Below the pieces are notes generated by a model. The model was given only the letters and a program-made list of their open reading frames with translations, was not told the DNA's origin and made no database searches. Shown here piece by piece: positions 41,583 to 53,617 of a stretch of 64,000 bases of DNA. Location: positions 26,773-90,772 of the forward strand of contig BLJB01000269.1 of the NCBI GenBank assembly GCA_013423325.1, given 5' to 3'. Source of the stretch: Usnea hakonensis (taxonomy: Eukaryota; Ascomycota; Lecanoromycetes; Lecanorales; Parmeliaceae). Each line of letters starts with the position of its first letter. The first letter of the stretch is position 1. The position numbers and the translations under genes were made by a program.

Positions 41583-43637
41583 ACTGGCGTTGGTGATTTC
41601 GGTAGTGTCTATGTCGGTGAACGAAGTTGTTGGGGGTTGAATAAGAGACCGATTGATGCAGGAAGGCGAAGGAGACTGCAGTATTTGAATCTCTTGCTCC
41701 CCACACTCCATCCTCTCCCAAGTCTACCATCATCCTGTGACCCTACCGGATGGCTTTGGCTTTGGCTTTGGCTTTGAGAATGTCTTACGCTTGAAGTTGA
41801 CATCATGACATTCGGTATGACGAGCTGAAGCGGGCAGTAGGGTAGAATAGGATGAACACCGAGGTAATGGTGGGCCCAATGTAGCTGGATCTCGCACTTG
41901 GGAAGGCTGCATGCCGCATGGATTCACCGCTGCTGTCATAGAGTCGATGGCGCCGTCGAGGAAGGGTTGTGATTCGCTGGAAATGTGAGCCGCACATGAA
42001 GGATTCATGATGAATTAATGCAGTGGCCAGTGATGAAATGCGGGGAAAGAGTCAACATGGATGCGCGTCCTGTCCAGAAATTATCCCTCTCATAGATCGA
42101 GGACACCATGAACCAAGCGATACTTGACCGAGCTAGCTTGAAGGATGTCCTTTATCTAAATATCAAAAGACTCCCTTACGGACAGTACCACCAGCACGAG
42201 TACTTTACCTTACCCACTCAAATTCTTCCTCACGACCACGCTTGACCTACTTTTGCGGAGAATTGGCGCGATGACCAAGAGACGCTGCTGATGCTGATTG
42301 CCAATACATCTGTTTCGTGCCGAATCCATTGCTCAAATTCATTATAGAACTACCACGTACACTCACAGCTTAATGCCCGTGGGAAAATGGTTGGTCATTG
42401 TGTTTCAATGATGTCAAGAAGTATCTTACTTCATAAAGAAAAAATTCAACGCTATCCTGGTCGAATTGATTATGAAGACATTGACCTTTCGTACTAGACA
42501 AGGATTCAATTGCAGATAGTGTCATCATTGATGAATACTGGTCCGGGCATCCAGCCGTCAATCTTGTCAGGCTATATCCCAGAGCCGCAAAGGATCGGGA
42601 TTCGTACGCACCATCCATGGTCCCTTTCTTTTGATCTAGACACTCTGCTCTCCCGCCTCTTTCCCTCTCTTCCTCTTTTCCTATTTCACTATCAGGTGCC
42701 TCTCGCTTCGCTGGGGACGAAAAACTGAAGCATAGGGCGACGTGTGTCGGCGACTACTGGTCTTACGAGTCTGCTCAATACGTCAGTAAGATCGACCTTT
42801 GATCGGACCTCTCTTTCTCTCTTTCACTTTCTCTTGAGGAGAAAGTCTGTTCACCACCATGACTTGATTGTCCGGTTCAACTACGCGAATGTCCTACTCT
42901 GACGCTCGGAGTACGAGTACACATGGATATTGAATTCCGCTTCACGTCATTACCCACGGCCATCTCTCCGCAGCTATCAACGATCAGCACCCGTACTCGT
43001 ACTTATACTCATACTGATATGTTCTTGGGCCGGCAGATGATGGAAGATCTACAGATCAAGTACCGTACTCGGAACTCCACCAGTAAGGTTACGCCACTTC
43101 CGTTGCTTCCCGCTGTACCAAGGCTTAACAATTGCATCTTCCAATGATAAGATTCTTACCCTCGGATGCTCCCATGGGCCATCCTTAGGTACGACTCCGA
43201 ATCCGTAGTGAGATCTCCAAAGGTCAGCCACTCTCAGCAGGTCCAACGCTAATAAGATTGAATCTCTCCACCTATCAGACGTGCAGCTTTTCCCTCGTGT
43301 CTTCTGTCCTCTATTCGACAGGACCAAACCTTGCATTTCTACATCTTCAAATTTTCCGAATTTGGGATTCGCCACATCTATCCTCGTAATGACAGGATGA
43401 TAGGATGACGGATATCTTCGGGCATCTGCAACAATTCCCCTATGTCGTCATCCCCTCTGAAATACCTACCTCCAATTCGTTCACTGCGGCGTGGGGTGCT
43501 GCCCTTTTAAGAGGTGCATGAACCTCCGCGATCAAATGGATTCCTTCCAAAAAAAGCCATCCCGGATTCATCAAATTAAATCAATACACACCTATATACA
43601 CGCACCAATACCACTTCCCCCTTCCCATCCCTCGACA
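41583..43637. other. intergenic, no supported gene
   Basis: Divergent promoter region. A GGCTTTGGCTTTGGCTTTGGCTTT repeat (about 41752-41775) lies close to the ferritin-like start. A 108-codon minus-strand frame at 43049-43375 lacks recognisable features. A/C-rich leader precedes the GPI gene. Confidence 0.4.
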
Positions 43638-44075
43638 ATGCAGCTCCTCAGCTTCCTCTTCACTCTGACCTTCCTCACCCTGTTCGCCTCCGCCATCCCC
43701 CAATCACCCGTCGGTTCCAGCGGCAGCGGCGACAGTGGCAGTTCAGACAGCGGAGCGGGCGACGCTGTCGGCTCCTCAGCAGCCGTGTCTGCATCCACAT
43801 CATCAACATCATGTACGTAGCCAACATCCCCTCACCGCCTTCCTATCCTTCAAATACCAAACCCATCAACTCATTTCGAGCAATTACTAACCCCGCTCGT
43901 GAAACACACAGCGTCCATGTCCTCCTCCAGCACCCACAGCAGCACTAGCTCGGCCACTTCCACCACCGCGAGCCCGACGGCTACAAAAGCTGCCGGCGCG
44001 GGTATGTTGACGCCAGACTGGAGCGTTGCCGGAGGCCTGGTTGCTGTTGCCGGGGGGGCCGCGGCGCTGCTGTGA
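43638..44075 (+). CDS. small Ser/Gly-rich GPI-anchored wall protein
   Basis: Two exons, 43638-43812 and 43912-44075, flank a 99-nt intron (GTACGT...TTACTAACC...CACAG) and encode about 112 residues. The N-terminus is a signal peptide (LLSFLFTLTFLTLFASA). The mature chain is almost entirely Ser, Gly, Thr and Ala. The C-terminus is a hydrophobic GPI-attachment tail (SVAGGLVAVAGGAAALL) preceded by small residues. No Cys apart from none in the mature region is visible, so no CFEM or hydrophobin fold is suggested. It is likely a cell-wall or surface mannoprotein with heavy O-glycosylation. The perfect in-phase splice across TCA T|CG supports the model. Confidence 0.75.
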
Positions 44076-44921
44076 AGAAGGAGGGGGGGACTCGAGAATA
44101 GGCCGTGGAAAGAATGTCCAAGGAAGGATACGAATGGTAGAGCAGAGGCGAGAGAAGCGAAGAGCAGAGAAGAAACACATCATTTTGGAAAGAAAGCGCA
44201 AGTTTCGCGCGTAAGACCAAATAGTAGAGCGGGGAGGGAAGGGAGGGAAAGCTCTTCCTTCCCCTACCCCATACCCAACACCCAAAATACAAAACACAAA
44301 AACCCCCATACCAAAACCCGCACCTGGGACGCATTTCTCTACGTAGTAACGAACCCCCACCTTCTCAACCTCCTTTCCCGTCCTCACCTAGTATACCCTT
44401 CCTTTTCACTACCTACCTACCTACCTACTTTCACACTCTATCCCAGATCCTCCACATACCAAGACCCCGAGAGCCCCCACCACACCCCACACCCCACGAA
44501 TATCTATCTCCACAATCTACGCGAAAGAAGAAGAAGAAGGTAGTATTAGCGCTACAAAAGCACCCATTTCTTAATTGCGTATCTCGCAGGACTGTTCAAT
44601 GAAGTAGACCTCCTCCGTAGTTACTATTAAAATCATTCATTGAAAATTACCCTAGGCTGATGCCAATTTTTTTACTTTAGGTAGGTAGGTAGGGCTGCAT
44701 TGGAAGGAAGGAAGCGTGCTCTAGGCCTATCTGGAAGTATGGATTAGGGAGCCTGGAAAGTATGTACGTAGGGGGCTGAATCGTGATCGCACTATACTAT
44801 ATATAGCTAGAATACTTGGCGACCATACTGGATTCAGGGGGGTGTACGCGTAATAGAGTTGGGGTGTGTACGCGTAGGAGCGGCCCCTATAGATCCCCAG
44901 CAAAGCAAGCATCTCCGATCC
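44076..44921. other. intergenic, convergent spacer
   Basis: Between the GPI gene (+) and the permease (-). It has ACCTACCTACCTACC at about 44411-44428 and its complement GTAGGTAGGTAGG near 44680-44692, about 250 bp apart in inverted orientation, plus a GAAGAAGAAG run near 44525. No gene seen. Confidence 0.45.
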
Positions 44922-46438
44922 TCATCCCGAACTAGCCTTACAAGTAAACGACCCCCCCACCGTCCCAGCCTGATAGCTCTTCAGAATATCCTCGATACTA
45001 GCATACGTGCCACAAACCAGCACACAGAGACCAATCCCCAACACCAGCGCGTTCAGAACGGAGAGACCAATATTCTTCGCGTTGGCGTTCCACTTGCCCT
45101 TCTTGAGGAGGGAGAACCAAAAGAGGGCCGGGAAATAGAACGTGAAGCCGCTGATGAACAAACTCGAGATAATGCCGAGGAGGGCATTGAAGAAAGGAAT
45201 AGCCTCTGCAACCACCCAAGCGATTATCGTGAGGCCGGCGATGAGCACGAGCCAGATCCCCCACCCCTTTCTCGTATTGACGTAGCGAAGCTCCGAACGC
45301 AGGAACACGCGGCCCATGATGTATTTGCCGACGACGGTGGTGTTGATGGCGCCAGAGATGAAGATGACGGGAAGCGCGATGCCAAACGCGACGCGGGAGA
45401 CCTTTTTCGCGCCGGACAGGATAGCAGGGCTTTTAACGTCGCTGCCGACGAAGGCGTAAATGACGGCTCCGGTGAGGGTATAGATGAAGATTTCGATCAA
45501 ACCGAGCGCCCAGATGGATTTGACATAGTCCGGTGGGGTATGCATTTCCGCCATGAAACTGTATTGACAGACGGCAAAGGAGTAGGCAAAGATGATGTTG
45601 GTCGTTGAGAGGAAGACTGATGCAAAGGATATATCGGACGGCGGCCAGGCAGACCAGGGAACGGCGGACAGACCTCCCGGAGCTTTCGAAGCCTCCACCC
45701 CAGTAGCGACCATGGTAACAAAGATGGCCGCGATAATGGAGCAGAAGTCAATGTAACCTAGGACGGCGAATTCGTGAAAGGTGGGAGGAAGCGCGAGGAA
45801 ATAGAGCAGGATGGCGGATATGACGCCCCACGCCAGGGCACAGACACTCGGCTTGTCGACAATCTGGGTCCAAGCGATGGTGCCGGTCAGAACGTGCGAG
45901 CCCGTGAGCAGCACGAGGAAGAGCACAAACATGGCGCTCGTGAGTTCGTAGCCGAATTTGCCCCACATGAGGCCTACGGCGTCGGCGTAGTGCTCAACAT
46001 GCGGATGCTTCAACTTGACTTGGCCAACAATGTAGCTGGTATAGATGGCGATGAGTCCGAGGCCCACGGTCATGATGACGCCAGCCACCATTCCTAAGCT
46101 GGCGAAGGCGCTCGGCATGCTGAGGGAGCCTAAAGCAATCGCTTCGACAATGAGGCATATCTAAGTAGGGGAGTTGGATTAGCGAGTGCTTGTTAATAGC
46201 CAGGTTGTTGACAGCACAGGTGCTGGCGATATATGGAAGGCATGTAGCAGTGACGTACAGTCAGCCTCTGCCATCCCAGCTTCTTATGCCGAACCAGGCC
46301 TTGTTCGATGGATAAACGCCGCGGGTGTTGTCCGTCTTGAAAATTGTCCTTGTCCGGCTGGGAAGCAGCGTCCTGACCGTCTGAGTCAGGAGCATAGCCA
46401 TAGCCCGACTCATCCTTTGTATCCAACGCTGCCGACAT
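44922..46438 (-). CDS. AAAP-family amino-acid permease (Mtr-like)
   Basis: Two exons, 46438-46259 and 46160-44922, with a 98-nt intron (GTACGT...TACTTAG), give about 472 residues. A hydrophilic N-terminus of about 50 residues ends in LGWQRLT. This joins to ICLIVEAIALGSLSMPSAFASLG, the conserved first helix of the AAAP (Aa_trans) family. About eleven hydrophobic segments follow, including the SFAVCQYSFMAEM segment conserved in fungal neutral amino-acid permeases related to Neurospora Mtr. It should import neutral/aromatic amino acids by proton symport at the plasma membrane; the exact range is inferred. The chain ends soon after CGTYASIEDIL, the usual C-terminus of this group, so it looks complete. 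Confidence 0.87.
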
Positions 46439-47854
46439 GATGAGAGAAGGCGATTTAGTGAATCAAGAAGATAGTAAAGATAGTAATACTTGTTATAATC
46501 AGCACATATCAAGAGTAGAGGAGTAAGAGGAGTAAGAAGGAGGACGGAGGGAGCTTGGAGCAGGGAGCAGGCAGGCAGAGGTATTGAAAGTGGGGTTCGC
46601 GGCAGCAACCGTCAATGAAGCTTATCTGATGATTTGAGATTTTTCAATTGAGTTTGAAAGAAGCTATACAACATCCAAATATATATAGAATATACAACAT
46701 TTGTGTATCTGTTGTTGGTCGTTTCACCATGGGAGGGAGCACTTTAAAACTGCTTTGAGGTTAGTTGGATTGAAAAAATTTCACCATCAAAACCCGTTGC
46801 AAGCCAATAAAACAAATTGACCCGCAAAAGATAAGAAGAATATATCTCAAAGAACGCCTTGATCCATGTTGAATTCTGCCTATCTAACTTTCTTTGATTG
46901 ACCGTAGAAGATACGAAGTGCGTTTCAAGAAGCCCTGTAATGCGCCTCACGCATAATAAGCGCATTTATCTTCGGCTATTCTCGGCTTTGCCCTACTCTA
47001 TTCCGCTTCCCTCGTCATTTCAGCCCTATGAAAGAAATTTTACACTCTAGGTTGTACAAGCCTCTACAACATAGGCTTTCCGGCGGGCTTACCGCCCCAC
47101 TAAATGATACCAACAGCGTCACCAATGATGCGGAGCCTCATCTTCCACCTTATAGATACGCCAGGTCTCTGATAAGGATGTGAGTAGATTCGAGCAGCAT
47201 CTTTTATCTACCTAGCTAGCTAGCTTAGCTTAGCTTGCATGGCATCAGTATCTATCCCGACAAAAGACAAAAGCAACCGCGTTAAGCCTTCCAAAGTAAT
47301 ACAGCTTGCTCTTCTACCTTACCCTCGAAAATCCCACGTTTTTATAGACGAGTGTGTTGCATTCAGAAATCATCCCAAGGAGAAGGATGATACCTATCAG
47401 AGAACAAAAGCATCGTCTAGCTTGATTGTCAAACTACCTATGTTCCACTCATCCCGAATACCAGAGCCAGACTGTGGCTTCCATATCGATTACGAAGCTA
47501 TGAGCTAGAGGGGACAGGTGCAAGCTTTGATAAGGGAGGAGGGTGGCCAAAGAGTGGGTGCGTGTGGGGGGGCATGATTCTTCCTGAAAGTCTAATGAGA
47601 AATGTCTTGATGATTTGTGCACTACCCACGTCACCCCCACGCCCTGCTACGACTTCTCTTTCCTGGACTTTTGGATTGGAGGGCATGTCCAGGATACCTT
47701 ACTCAAAAGCGCGTAAAGACAGGCGCGGGACGAGGACTCATCTTGAAACATGGGTAAGCGCAGCACTCAGGCGATTGCTTCTCTTGTCGACCAAGTCGTC
47801 GGAGTCCCAAATCTCTTTCTCGGAGCGTTGCTGGGTTCCTGAAATTGATGGGAT
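46439..47854. other. intergenic, no supported gene
   Basis: Promoter side of the permease followed by AT-rich sequence. It includes a CTAGCTAGCTAGCTTAGCTTAGCTT simple repeat near 47212-47236. Short frames on both strands (for example 47239-47508) show no domain. Confidence 0.4.
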
Positions 47855-48936
47855 ATGTACTTGCTCATTTTGGCATTGTTCTTTCGCCCATGGGCCTCGG
47901 CCTCGTCGACGCCGCGTCCTGCGGTCTCGAATAACCGCTCGGCAACACTGGAGACGGTCCAGCAACCGGGGTTGGTGAACACCACGCTCTTGGTTCCTGA
48001 GAGGTAGGGTTGATTGTTTTCTATGAAATGATAGGACCATCACCGCTACCGAGCAGCTGCACAGCCCTGACTACTTCCCCGTAGCCACGGACCTATCATT
48101 GTTCGCAGAGGAACCAAGCGCTGATCCCCTCTAGTCGCACCTTTCCCGACCCTTATGACTTCGTCGTAGTACCACAGGTGCTCACCATCGAATTCTACGG
48201 CTACCGGGGCACACTCAATTCCCCCAATCTAGAAAAATGCATGCGCGACGCGAATGACGACGTAAAGCGGGAAACCGCGGCGGGACGAGCGCAAGCTTTG
48301 ATGGGGGTAGATCCCTACATTTACTCCAATGGCAATGTGACCCTTTTCTTGAGTCCGGACGAACAGTTGACCTGGAGTAAATGGTCGTTAGCGCCCGCTG
48401 CAATCAAGAGATTCGTACAGGAAAACGGGCTCCGAGGGACGCAATTTGTCCTTCTGTGGCGGGGGATTGAGCCAGTGGGGTACGGTGAGCTTGTCACGAT
48501 GGACTCTCCAATGAAGACGACAAATACGACCGCTGCGGCGATAAGAGCGTTCCCAGACCCATTCGACAGACATGTGAACTCAGCCGGTCTGACGGTCGAG
48601 TTCTACGGCTACCGGGGCTCCATACCCCCTCTTGCCATGGCAGGTTGCATAGCAGCCGCATGTGCTGATTTCAGAAACCATGTCTCCATCATCATGAAGC
48701 CGATGACCTCGACAGCCTCTTCGTACTCCTACACAGCGGGCGGCGTGTCCTTGGCCCTGATCCCCACGGAAGACCTCTTCTGGTACATGTGGGGGTCCTT
48801 GCCCTTCCTGATCCAAATTTTCGTGACGGAGAATGAGCTCAAAGGGACGCAGTTTGTCATACTCAAAGACGGTGTCGGTCCTATCGGGTATGGGCACCTG
48901 CTTGCTGAGTCGAGGGATGGGCTGTCTGTATCCTAG
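47855..48936 (+). CDS. secreted protein with two tandem copies of an unrecognised ~107-residue domain
   Basis: Two exons, 47855-48003 and 48135-48936, joined across a 131-nt intron (GTAGGG...CTGATCCCCTCTAG), give about 316 residues. The splice restores phase exactly (AG|T). Exon 1 supplies a signal peptide (MYLLILALFFRPWASASS) and a Ser/Pro/Thr linker. Residues 66-172 and 202-308 are two copies of one domain. Both start LT(I/V)EFYGYRG, both have a Ser/Asn-Tyr beta strand, a Trp-containing xxxWxxxWGS/SLAP segment, (E)N(G/E)L(R/K)GTQFV, and end GxGPxGYGxL. The second copy has extra Cys residues. I do not recognise the family, though it resembles small secreted proteins of unknown function. Without the first exon the frame lacks an ATG, which is why the spliced start is preferred. 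Confidence 0.65.
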
Positions 48937-49072
48937 ATGTTACACACAAAGCCTGCACCAAATCCTAATAGTGCAACGCTCCAAGCCGGTCCTCTCATAC
49001 ACTCGCAGTCATCGAGTACCATTTGACAAACATCTCACGAATCGATCCTTTCGATAGGCCTGTCGATACACC

Positions 49073-49318
49073 ATGGCCGGTAACACCAGAGGCCAGACGA
49101 GTCTCAGAGACCAAGCAAATCAGCCCGATGACACGGAAGCACTCTCAAAACAAATGACGCAAATGAATGCACAAATAGCACAGATGATGGCAATGATGAA
49201 CGCAATAAGAGGTGATTTAGGCACCGTCAAAGGCGATATCACCACTGTCAAAGGCAATTTGAACTCGGTCACTTCGAGCTATCTTGTACTTTCAAAGTCT
49301 TTGCAGTGCCCTGGCTAA
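49073..49318 (+). CDS. possible small coiled-coil protein
   Basis: An 81-codon frame with ATG at 49073. Residues 20-50 are rich in Gln and Met with heptad-like spacing (SKQMTQMNAQIAQMMAMMNA). They are followed by a duplicated GTVKGDITTVKGN motif that would continue a coiled coil. There is no signal peptide and no domain match that I know. It lies between the duplicated-domain protein and the HET relic. The composition is protein-like, but a fragment of a larger gene or chance are possible. Confidence 0.35.
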   Translation: MAGNTRGQTSLRDQANQPDDTEALSKQMTQMNAQIAQMMAMMNAIRGDLGTVKGDITTVKGNLNSVTSSYLVLSKSLQCPG

Positions 49319-49413
49319 GATGAACTATTGATACAATATCATTACTCGTTCTATCCATCAGTCTCCTCGCAAGATCACTACATGAAAAGTCGACCTATAT
49401 GAACCAGCGTCGT

Positions 49414-51408
49414 TCAAATGAGGTCAAATTCCTGCAACTTGAGTCCTCGACGTTGGAAGATATCTGGCTTCACCTCCGGATCCTCTGAGCCATCGTGAAC
49501 AATCAAGCGGCCATTTTGATCAACAATCTGGTCTTCCTCCTTGATTTTTAGATCATAATACTGGTAATCCTCAGTCTGTTTATCCAGGTAAGCTGTATCG
49601 TGTCTTCCATCAACAACTATTTTGATTGAGTGATAGTTCCCCGGAAAAGGACCTAAAAAAGCCTCGCTCTCCATCAATCCATGAACATAGCTCTCTCCAA
49701 CTACTTGGTATTGACAAGATGACGCAGGACGGAGTACCATAGCCATTCGACAGCCTAGAAGAATATAGATCTGGTCTCCTGGCTTTGTCTCGCTCGGCGC
49801 GAGACCTATATAGCCCTCTTTGCTCGTGATAAATGACCTATTTCTGCAAGCCCCGTCGATATAGGCTAAATACATCCCTGCATTAAAGATAGCGGAAGGG
49901 AGTGGTGTCCTGTTCTGAAGCACGTTTTGGACGAATCGTCGGCTTTCTTCAAATAGTGGGTTTTTATTCACAGGCGGCGAAGACGTATGTACAAAGGCGT
50001 TGGCGCAAAGAGTGCTTACGAAGGCATCGAGTAGACTCTCGCCGGAAACGTACTCGCTATTCTCGAGGTTTAAAGGCGCATACTTTCGAATCTCGTCTAT
50101 CAGACTCAGACTCGAGGTGCTATCAAAAATGATTTCTTCGGCCTTTATAACGGTTGCTGAGATGAGGCCTATAACGCTTAGAATACTATCTTCTTTATGT
50201 CGTACTTTAGCTTTACTAGGCCTACCTGCGCTATGAATCTGATCTAGTGGCCTGGCGGTAGGAGCAATATCCCAGTTTAGTACCCAAGTTGGCAACCCTA
50301 CCGCTGAACCAATCGGGATATTGCAGTAGGCTAATATGTCCAGCCGTTGATGATGTTCGATATATTTCAGCGCAAATTCTTTGTAGATGACCGCGGTCGT
50401 TTGTGTATAATCAGGCTCGATCTTGAACCCTTTATCAAACGTGTCCAGCAAGCTCAGAACAGCGTATATACGGTCCCTAGCGTCGGAGCATTTGAATGGA
50501 TACAGCTTTCGGATCATTTCGCAGAGCCTATGTTGGATCCCCATGCCGTACAAATCCATCATTTGCAAAGTTTGCTCTGCGAGTTTGCAGCCTTCAAAGT
50601 CTGTGAGATGATCCCATCGCTTGAAGTTCAAGCAGAAGGTCGCCTTGAAGAATGTCTGGCAAAGCATAGTTTCGGAGCCACAAATAAGAATCGAGTTACT
50701 GCTTGCAAGCCGGATTTCCTGGCATACCCATAGCCTTGAGAACCAAGGGCGACTAAACAGAGCACGAATGTCACGTGTTTCCTGGTGGGAATATGGAAGC
50801 TTCTGTTTCAAGCCACTCCAATGGAAGGTCGACTCTGTCTACTCTGAAGACGCAGGCGAAATTTTCAAGAGTCTATAGTCAACTTCATATTCAGAGCCCA
50901 ACTGAGATAAAAGCTTCAAGATATGGGCAGAATTCTCCTTTTCGATACCCAGCCAAACGACCACGCGGTCAGCTAGACGATAAATATCGCCCATCATTTT
51001 GACTTGGCTGCTCCGTTCATGAAGATTCTGTTGATTGATACAAATAGCATCAATCCAGAGCGTTCGAAAGTTTTTCTCATGGCGGAGATACGGCAAGGCA
51101 GTCGCTAGATTATGAGTAATAGCCAGTATCTCTAATCCTAAAGGTCCGACTTTGATTTCAATTGGATCCTCTGGTGAGCCCCATACGTAGGATAGTGCTT
51201 CGTAAGTAGGTGGGCCTACTATAAAGGATACTTTATGAATAGGTGGGGCTTCTAAAATTAATGTGGCCTTACGAATTAAGACATAAAGATCTGCTGAGAA
51301 GTCACCTGGATATAGTTCCAGGAGTCGAATCTCATTAAGGCTCTCGTTAAGAGACGAATATCGATACGGGGCTATCTTTAAGGAGTATTACTTGAAGGAT
51401 AGAAGCAT
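49414..51408 (-). pseudogene. HET-domain (heterokaryon incompatibility) gene with RIP-like stop codons
   Basis: One continuous frame of about 665 codons reads as an HET protein. It contains IRLLELYPG, the PPTYEALSYVWGS block, the LRTLWIDAICINQxNxxERxxQV block, IYRLADRVVVWLG and, downstream, FSRPWFSRLWVCQEI. All three classical HET-domain motifs are present. Two in-frame stops interrupt it: TAA at 51390-51388, six codons after the only plausible ATG (51408), and TAG at 50839-50841. There are no usable introns around them. Both differ from sense codons (CAA, CAG) by one C-to-T change in CpA context, the RIP signature. A functional copy would take part in nonself recognition and cell death after hyphal fusion. 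As it stands it is probably dead. The C-terminal half is otherwise open to 49414. Confidence 0.72.
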
Positions 51409-52385
51409 AGATAAGGAAAGACGAGGGGAAAGGACAACAATAACAAGGCAGCACTGCGAGGCTGAGCAAATAGTGTGCTAGTCCTCATTTGATTAAGCTC
51501 GCTTGCAGTTCTCCAATCAGAGTGGAGGTACGTATTTGCGGGGAACTTCTTATTAACCTAATAGAAAGGACTATTGTTTGACAAAACGTCATGCCCGTAT
51601 CGGGGATCAAGAGGGCGTCGTCATTAGGGCTATAACGGGCTCACACACTCTCCCCACTCACTTAGTATCGAGAGCGACGATCCTCAAGAGCCCCAATCTA
51701 TTTTATACATCGCAGCCTCCCAGTCCATAAGTAACACATACCTACAATGACTCAGCTATTTACAGGATCCCAATCCCTCAACGACCACAGTCGGGATTAT
51801 CAGCCATAAATACACGTACACATTTTTCCGGTAAATCCCTAGGCTATACAAATACCGGTTAAACAACGTTTTTACTCACAGAGCTAGGCCAGTAATCCGA
51901 TGGAAAAAGAGTTACAACAGGTATGAGGCATGATATAATTCTTAGAGCTCTCGAGATCCATGCCATATCGATAAACGAATAATAACAAGAAAAGTGTGTG
52001 CGCGGTAGGTCGGGCAGTGTAATCTCAGATCAATATTATTGGTGGATATATATATAGAGCGCTGACTCAGTTGACATAGGGGGCTGAGTGAGATTCAGCG
52101 CGCTTAAAGGGCTGTGAGTGTATAATACTTGCAAGAAGTAGATGACTTCTTTTTTTTTTGATAAAAAGAAAGAAGGATTTATATCGCTCTGCGCGTGAAC
52201 ATTCTGTAGTTCTCTTTTCCCTCTTGCGGAGTTTGAAGTCACACGAGATATAATCAATACTCATATAGATCTCCGAATAAACCATCGCCTCCTATCATCA
52301 CCATCGAGACATCTCCAAAATCTTCCAAAAACGAAGGGATAACAAACAACAAGACATCCATCCATCCATCCCACCATCACCCAAC
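51409..52385. other. intergenic, no supported gene
   Basis: AT-rich spacer between the HET relic (-) and a GPI-type gene (+). Short frames only. The last 80 bp are a CA/CT-rich leader with CCATCCATCCATCCCACCATC just before ATG 52386. Confidence 0.4.
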
Positions 52386-53333
52386 ATGCATCTCCGCCTC
52401 TCCGCCCTCCCCCTCCTCCTCCTCTTCTCCCTCCACACACCCCTCACCCTCGCCATCATCTTCCCCAGTCCCAGCGAAGTCGACCCAGAGGTCGGATTCC
52501 CCGCTGCGGGAGCCGCTGACCCTAAGCCTATCGACGATGATACGAGTACAGGCTGCACCACCCTTTCCTGCCCCCATGACTCCCCATCCGGCAGAGGTAA
52601 TAGTGGGGACAGCAGTACCGTTCCTACGAACGGCGGTGATAAAAGTGAGAAAGCAAATGAAGCAGCCGAGGTTATTGCGAGCATTCAAGATGTGATAGAC
52701 GACATCTCATCCATCGTTTCACCATCGGTCTCGACATCCACTCTCTCCGACGATTCGACCTCCGTCTACACGATTACAACCCACCCTCCGCTCCCCACGG
52801 CCGCCTATGCGTGTTTAAGCGCGCAGTCGATTTACAGCTCCTGTGGCCAGGGCAGCGGGAAGAGCAACTTCGCAAATCGAGTCGTTAGTCAGCAGGCGAG
52901 TTGTTTGTGTTATGGGACTGTTGGCGGTGGGGGCGGGAGCGAGGGGGGGGATGTGACGACGACGACGGCGTGGGTGCCGTGGTTGTTTGATGGGTATGTG
53001 AGAGATTGTCATGCATTCGTGGCGACGCAGACGGTTGTGAAGGTGAGTAGTAGTATTAGTGCGACTGTGACGATGGGAGCGAGGGGAATATGTGCGGGTG
53101 TGGGAGATGTGAGGGCTAGCCCGAGCGCGAGTGCAACGGGGCAGGTGTCGAGTGCGACGACGACGACGACGAATTCGGGTACGGGTTCAGGTTCAGCTTC
53201 GACTTCGAGCTCGGGTACTCAGACTTCGAGCGCGGAAGTGACAGGCGGGGCGGGTGGAAGGGGAAGGAGGAAGGTGGATCAGGGGACGGGGTATGCTTTG
53301 ATACTGTTGATCATAGGTGTCGTGGTGGGTTAG
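52386..53333 (+). CDS. secreted, probably GPI-anchored Cys-containing surface protein
   Basis: Single-exon frame of 315 residues. Signal peptide at 1-23 (LRLSALPLLLLFSLHTPLTLA). An acidic Ser/Thr linker runs to about residue 135. A Cys-bearing module follows at about 140-245, with the pattern ACLSAQSIYSSCGQG, then QASCLCYG, then VRDCHAF and GICAG: six Cys in a spacing reminiscent of but not identical to CFEM-like modules. Residues 245-295 are a Ser/Thr/Gly-rich stalk. The C-terminus is a basic stretch followed by a hydrophobic GPI-signal-like tail (GYALILLIIGVVVG). It is likely a cell-wall or membrane-anchored protein. Ligand unknown. Confidence 0.72.
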   Translation: MHLRLSALPLLLLFSLHTPLTLAIIFPSPSEVDPEVGFPAAGAADPKPIDDDTSTGCTTLSCPHDSPSGRGNSGDSSTVPTNGGDKSEKANEAAEVIASIQDVIDDISSIVSPSVSTSTLSDDSTSVYTITTHPPLPTAAYACLSAQSIYSSCGQGSGKSNFANRVVSQQASCLCYGTVGGGGGSEGGDVTTTTAWVPWLFDGYVRDCHAFVATQTVVKVSSSISATVTMGARGICAGVGDVRASPSASATGQVSSATTTTTNSGTGSGSASTSSSGTQTSSAEVTGGAGGRGRRKVDQGTGYALILLIIGVVVG

Positions 53334-53588
53334 GATGATGAAAACAGCAAGCGAGCACGCAAGTAAGTAGCGATTGAAGTTGATGAGGGAGAGCAAGTTG
53401 GATAATATAGATGTGAGAGGCGTATAAGTAATTATAACGGCCAAGTAGGCCATAACTAGGTCCGATAATTTGAGGGACGGCAGAGGAAATGAATCAACGG
53501 TTACATTATTATATATTGAAATCGAAACGCCCTCTAATATACCACTTCTGCGCGCTTGCGTGTATAGGTGGTAGAAGTGGGGGAGGGA

Positions 53589-53617
53589 GGGGGGGGGGGG
53601 GGGGGGGGGGAAAAAGT

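Noticed and set aside
44859..45608. 249-codon plus-strand frame opposite the amino-acid permease
   Set aside because: Highly charged antisense shadow of membrane-protein codons.
48004..48034. 31-nt intron alternative for the duplicated-domain gene
   Set aside because: Too short for a fungal spliceosomal intron and leads to a stop at 48132; the 131-nt intron gives an open frame.
47562..48043. Frames on both strands before the duplicated-domain gene (138 and 101 codons)
   Set aside because: Arg/Ser-rich shadows; the frame from ATG 47855 with signal peptide and in-phase splice explains the region better.
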